Assembly (NCBI GenBank): GCA_900318795.1
Contig: ONLU01000003.1
Coordinates: forward strand, 1 to 64,000
DNA length: 64,000 bases
DNA from: an uncultured Prevotellaceae bacterium
GTDB taxonomy: Bacteria > Bacteroidota > Bacteroidia > Bacteroidales > Bacteroidaceae
Direction: 5' to 3'
Shown here: positions 61,266 through 64,000 of the stretch, in pieces
Numbering within the stretch: the stretch's first letter is position 1
Layout of the letters: each line of letters starts with the position of its first letter
Made by a program: the position numbers and the translations under genes
Notes under the pieces: generated by a model
What the model was told of the DNA's origin: nothing
The model's database searches: none
Seen by the model: only the letters and a program-made list of their open reading frames with translations

Positions 61266-61302
61266 ACTTTTACCTTTTTACTTTTTTACCTTTTTCACCT
61301 TA
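61266..61302. repeat. Pyrimidine-rich near-heptad array
   Basis: Repeats of the type CTTTTTAC with spacing of 7-9 bp occupy the gap between the nucleotidyltransferase stop and the DHH start; the periodicity is looser than in the other arrays. Confidence 0.5.
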
Positions 61303-62211
61303 AAAAAGCTTGTTGGGATAAACGCCCTCGTCTACCAGTTTCTGTATGCGCTCCACCGTAGCCTCACGATCGGCAGCGTAGGTTACGCCAAACCACTTAG
61401 ACGTTGTGTCCAGCACCTCGCAGGTGGCTGTACCGTCGTTGATCAACTTGTTAACCATCAGCGGAATGAAGAACTCTGCCTTCAGATTCTCCATGTTCTT
61501 CGGGTCAGAGAGAAACTCCTTGAAGTAGGCTTCTGAATACTCGAAATAGTCGGGTGTGAAGCCCCACATGTTCATCGAAACGGGCACATTCTCCTCCAAT
61601 GGCTGCCACTCGCCCTGCTCGTCCTTGTACTTGATGATACCGTCCATGCGGAGAATCTCAGTACACTCTACGACGTCTGTCAGATGACGCTTGTCGTTAT
61701 AGGCGCACACACCACGGGCCACAGAACCATTCTCCGACAGGGTGTTGCACACACGGAATCCCACCATGGCATACTTGTTCCTGGTACCCTCGGGCAGATT
61801 GCTCAGGTATTTGCCTATCTGCATGAAAGCATCACGTCCGTAGAAGTCGTCACAGTTGATGACGCAGAACGGTTCCTTGATGACGTCCTTACCCATCAGC
61901 ACGGCGTGGTTGGTACCCCACGGCTTCTGACGGCCCTCAGGAACCTTGAACCCCTCGGGGAGTGCGTCCAGCCCCTGGAAGCACAGTTCACAGGGTATCT
62001 TGTCCTCATATTTGGCAAGTATCTGTGTACGGAACTGCTCCTCGAAATCTTTACGGATAACCCATACTATCTTGCCGAATCCTGCCTGGATGGCGTCATA
62101 GATGCTATAATCCATAATGGTCTCACCGTTGGGACCCAGCCCGTCAAGCTGCTTCAGGCCGCCATAACGGCTACCCATGCCTGCTGCTAAAAGAAATAAT
62201 GTCGGTTTCAT
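61300..62211 (-). CDS. Sugar-phosphate nucleotidyltransferase
   Basis: 303 aa. The N-terminal signature LFLLAAGMGSRYGGLKQLDG is the nucleotide-binding loop of NTP_transferase enzymes. VINCDDFYGRDAFMQIGKYL holds the metal-binding Asp, and MVGFRVCNTLSENGSVARGV follows. It joins a sugar phosphate to a nucleoside (UDP-, dTDP- or similar); the sugar is not identifiable, and no pathway partners are adjacent. It is transcribed from the promoter at 62249 and followed by the DHH gene 37 bp downstream. Confidence 0.8.
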   Translation of the reverse strand: MKPTLFLLAAGMGSRYGGLKQLDGLGPNGETIMDYSIYDAIQAGFGKIVWVIRKDFEEQFRTQILAKYEDKIPCELCFQGLDALPEGFKVPEGRQKPWGTNHAVLMGKDVIKEPFCVINCDDFYGRDAFMQIGKYLSNLPEGTRNKYAMVGFRVCNTLSENGSVARGVCAYNDKRHLTDVVECTEILRMDGIIKYKDEQGEWQPLEENVPVSMNMWGFTPDYFEYSEAYFKEFLSDPKNMENLKAEFFIPLMVNKLINDGTATCEVLDTTSKWFGVTYAADREATVERIQKLVDEGVYPNKLF

Positions 62212-62248
62212 ATTCGTATCTTTTTAGTGTTAAATCATATACTACTTG

Positions 62249-62256
62249 CAAAAGTA
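62249..62256 (-). promoter_or_regulatory. -7 box of the nucleotidyltransferase-DHH unit
   Basis: The minus strand reads TACTTTTG, 37 bp upstream of the ATG at 62211. Confidence 0.55.
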
Positions 62257-62266
62257 CAAAATATCT

Positions 62267-62295
62267 ATGAACTTTGGACCATGTGTTATGAACTA
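62267..62295. repeat. Degenerate heptad array upstream of the 62249 promoter
   Basis: ATGAACT at 62267 and again at 62288 (three heptads apart), with degenerate units TTGGACC and ATGTGTT between. It starts 10 bp upstream of the -7 box. Confidence 0.45.
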
Positions 62296-64000
62296 TTAAC
62301 ACTTCAGGGTTCTCATGGCGTTCAGAACGGCCAGCACCGTCACACCCACATCGGCAAACACAGCCATCCACATCGTTGCCAATCCAGCAACCGCCAACAG
62401 CAGTACCGCCACCTTGACACCAATGGCGAGCCACACGTTCTGACGGGCAATGCCCAGCGTACGGCGGGCTATACGGATGGCGACAGCTATCTTCGACGGT
62501 TTGTCGTCCATCAGCACCACGTCAGCAGCCTCTATGGCGGCATCGCTGCCCAAGCCGCCCATGGCAATGCCCACATCGGCACGAGCCAACACGGGTGCAT
62601 CGTTCACACCATCACCCACAAAAGCAACATGGGCGGACTGAGCCGTAAACTCTTCCATATACCGTACCTTGTCAGCAGGCAACAGTTCGGCGTGATACTC
62701 GTCCAAATGCAGTTGGTCAGCAACATGGGCAGCTACCTCCTGACGGTCGCCTGTCAGCATCACCGTACGCTCCACCCCCAACGCAGCCAACTGGCTGATG
62801 GCATCAGCGCTGTCCTCCTTCACCTTGTCGCTGATGACAATATGACCGGCATAGCGACCGTCGATAGCCACATGGATGATGGTTCCCACATGGTGGCAAT
62901 CGTGCCAACGAGCTCCGACGGCATCCATCATCTTCGTATTGCCGACGCACACCAACTGATGACCGACACGGGCCTTGACGCCCTGTCCTGCCACCTCCTC
63001 CACGTCCGAAACACGGCATCCGTCAGTAGCCTCGTCGGGAAAAGCGTCGCGCAGGGCGGCTCCGATGGGATGCGTCGAGAAATGTTCCACATGAGCGGCC
63101 AAGTGCAACAACTGGTGCTCGTCAAACTCGTCGGGATGTACCGCCTCTACAGCAAACTGCCCGTGAGTCAGCGTTCCCGTCTTGTCAAACACCAAGGTCT
63201 GCACCCCAGAGAGCACGTCCATATAGTTGGCTCCCTTGATAAGAATTCCCTTTCGCGAGGCTCCGCCTATGCCTCCGAAGAAGGTCAGCGGCACACTGAG
63301 CACCAAGGCACAGGGACACGACACCACCAAGAAAAGCAAGGCACGATAAAGCCAGGTCGGAAAAGTGCCAAGGAAGGTGGCTTGAGCGGTAAGTGACACG
63401 AACAGGGACGGAACGACAGCCAAGGCTACGGCGGAAAAGACCACGATGGGTGTATAGACACGGGCAAAACGGGTAATAAAAGTCTCGCTCTTCGACTTAT
63501 GCTCGCCGGCATGCTCCACAAGACTGATAATCTTCGACACCGTGCTCTCGCCAAAAGACTTCGTGGTACGCACCCGGATGACTCCCGACTGGTTGATACA
63601 ACCCGACACTACCTCGTCGCCCGTCTGTACTTCCCGGGGCATCGTCTCACCTGTCAGAGCAACTGTGTTCAGCGTCGTGATGCCTTCTACCACCACGCCG
63701 TCCAACGGAATTTTCTCGCCTGGTCGTACGACAACAAACGAACCTATGGCCACTGTTTCGGGACTGACATCCTTCAAGGTGTCTTCACTACCCTCTTGCA
63801 CGACGTGTGCCACATCTGGACGGATATCCATCAGGTGTGCAATGCTCTCACGGCTCTTGCCCTCGGCATAGCCCTCGAACAGTTCGCCAACCTGGAAAAA
63901 CAGCATGACAAACACGGCCTCAGGGAACTCCGTCTCTGCTCCGGGCAGGAAGCCGATAGCCAAGGCTCCAATGGTAGCCACCGACATCAGCAGATGCTCG
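62296..64000 (-). CDS. Heavy-metal translocating P-type ATPase, Zn/Cd/Pb type (5' end outside window)
   Basis: The C-terminal 568 codons of a P1B-type ATPase; the frame is still open at base 64000, so the N-terminus (metal-binding domain and first helices) is missing. Visible: VRPGEKIPLDGVVVEG (actuator), LTGETMPREVQTGDEVVSGC, the transmembrane metal site SCPCALVLSVPLTF (CPC), FDKTGTLTHGQ (phosphorylation Asp), HPIGAAL (HP motif) and MLTGDRQEVAAHVA plus VAFVGDGVNDAPVLARADVG. The last membrane helix carries WLAIGVKVAVLLLAVAGLAT with the Lys expected of Zn/Cd exporters. It would export Zn(II), Cd(II) or Pb(II). Confidence 0.9.
   Translation of the reverse strand, partial: EHLLMSVATIGALAIGFLPGAETEFPEAVFVMLFFQVGELFEGYAEGKSRESIAHLMDIRPDVAHVVQEGSEDTLKDVSPETVAIGSFVVVRPGEKIPLDGVVVEGITTLNTVALTGETMPREVQTGDEVVSGCINQSGVIRVRTTKSFGESTVSKIISLVEHAGEHKSKSETFITRFARVYTPIVVFSAVALAVVPSLFVSLTAQATFLGTFPTWLYRALLFLVVSCPCALVLSVPLTFFGGIGGASRKGILIKGANYMDVLSGVQTLVFDKTGTLTHGQFAVEAVHPDEFDEHQLLHLAAHVEHFSTHPIGAALRDAFPDEATDGCRVSDVEEVAGQGVKARVGHQLVCVGNTKMMDAVGARWHDCHHVGTIIHVAIDGRYAGHIVISDKVKEDSADAISQLAALGVERTVMLTGDRQEVAAHVADQLHLDEYHAELLPADKVRYMEEFTAQSAHVAFVGDGVNDAPVLARADVGIAMGGLGSDAAIEAADVVLMDDKPSKIAVAIRIARRTLGIARQNVWLAIGVKVAVLLLAVAGLATMWMAVFADVGVTVLAVLNAMRTLKC

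Overview
The window looks like a chromosomal segment of a Bacteroidales bacterium, most likely Prevotellaceae (Prevotella/Segatella-like). This rests on the repeated Bacteroidetes promoter signature (TTTG, about 19-20 bp, then TAnnTTTG), a type IX secretion gene (PorQ), and families largely confined to the phylum (DUF4954, DUF4827, DUF3853, BT4734/VirE primase-helicase, glycine-tailed HU). Species-level placement is not possible from the sequence alone. All family names are recognition from protein sequence; no database search was run.

Layout. 1-3.6 kb: small enzymes (PPOX/NimA-like, C_GCAxxG_C_C, YeaQ-like, GNAT) with two apparent deletion junctions, and a decayed mobile-element fragment (DUF3853 plus an ATPase without Walker A) near tRNA-Ser(GGA). 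3.6-23 kb: housekeeping. It holds tonB-polyprenyl synthase-tatD, porQ-cmk, a large minus-strand operon (alpha-2-macroglobulin, DUF1573, meaB, ispH), a MATE exporter, and a plus-strand run ending in an ADP-forming acyl-CoA synthetase and a GH94 cellobiose phosphorylase. 23-24.2 kb: remnants and small modules (a 44-codon unit, a DUF4160/DUF2442 pair, a shortened HicB-like gene).

24.2-33.5 kb is the main accessory island. It is bracketed by two 28-bp palindromic direct repeats differing at one base. It holds a candidate ~100-nt sRNA, a predicted PD-(D/E)xK-like nuclease gene, a long and strongly structured 5' leader (25201-25530), a PLD-nuclease/SNF2-type helicase, an Eco57I/PglX-like adenine methylase, a small tail-anchored membrane protein and an unnamed 223-aa protein. 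This resembles a restriction-modification-like defence operon with an RNA element I do not recognise.

33.8-37.7 kb: a BT4734/VirE primase-helicase pair followed by a ~150-bp nested palindrome, three and a third 21-bp iterons, and an HU-like gene with a glycine-rich tail. The layout is replicon-like. 37.8-41.8 kb: clpB (apparent internal deletion near the C-terminal arginine-finger region) and a membrane-bound AraC-type regulator behind 22-bp-spaced repeats. 41.8-64 kb: M6 protease, class I fumarase, GH43 enzyme, an outer-membrane barrel, a lipoprotein phosphoesterase, M16 protease, DUF4954, HflX, NagB, AldA, GlmM, DUF4827, a DHH phosphoesterase, a nucleotidyltransferase and a Zn/Cd-type P-type ATPase cut by the window edge.

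A pattern running through the whole window is a set of degenerate arrays with a 7-bp period but different word sequences. Several sit about 4-10 bp upstream of a -7 promoter box; others lie inside genes.
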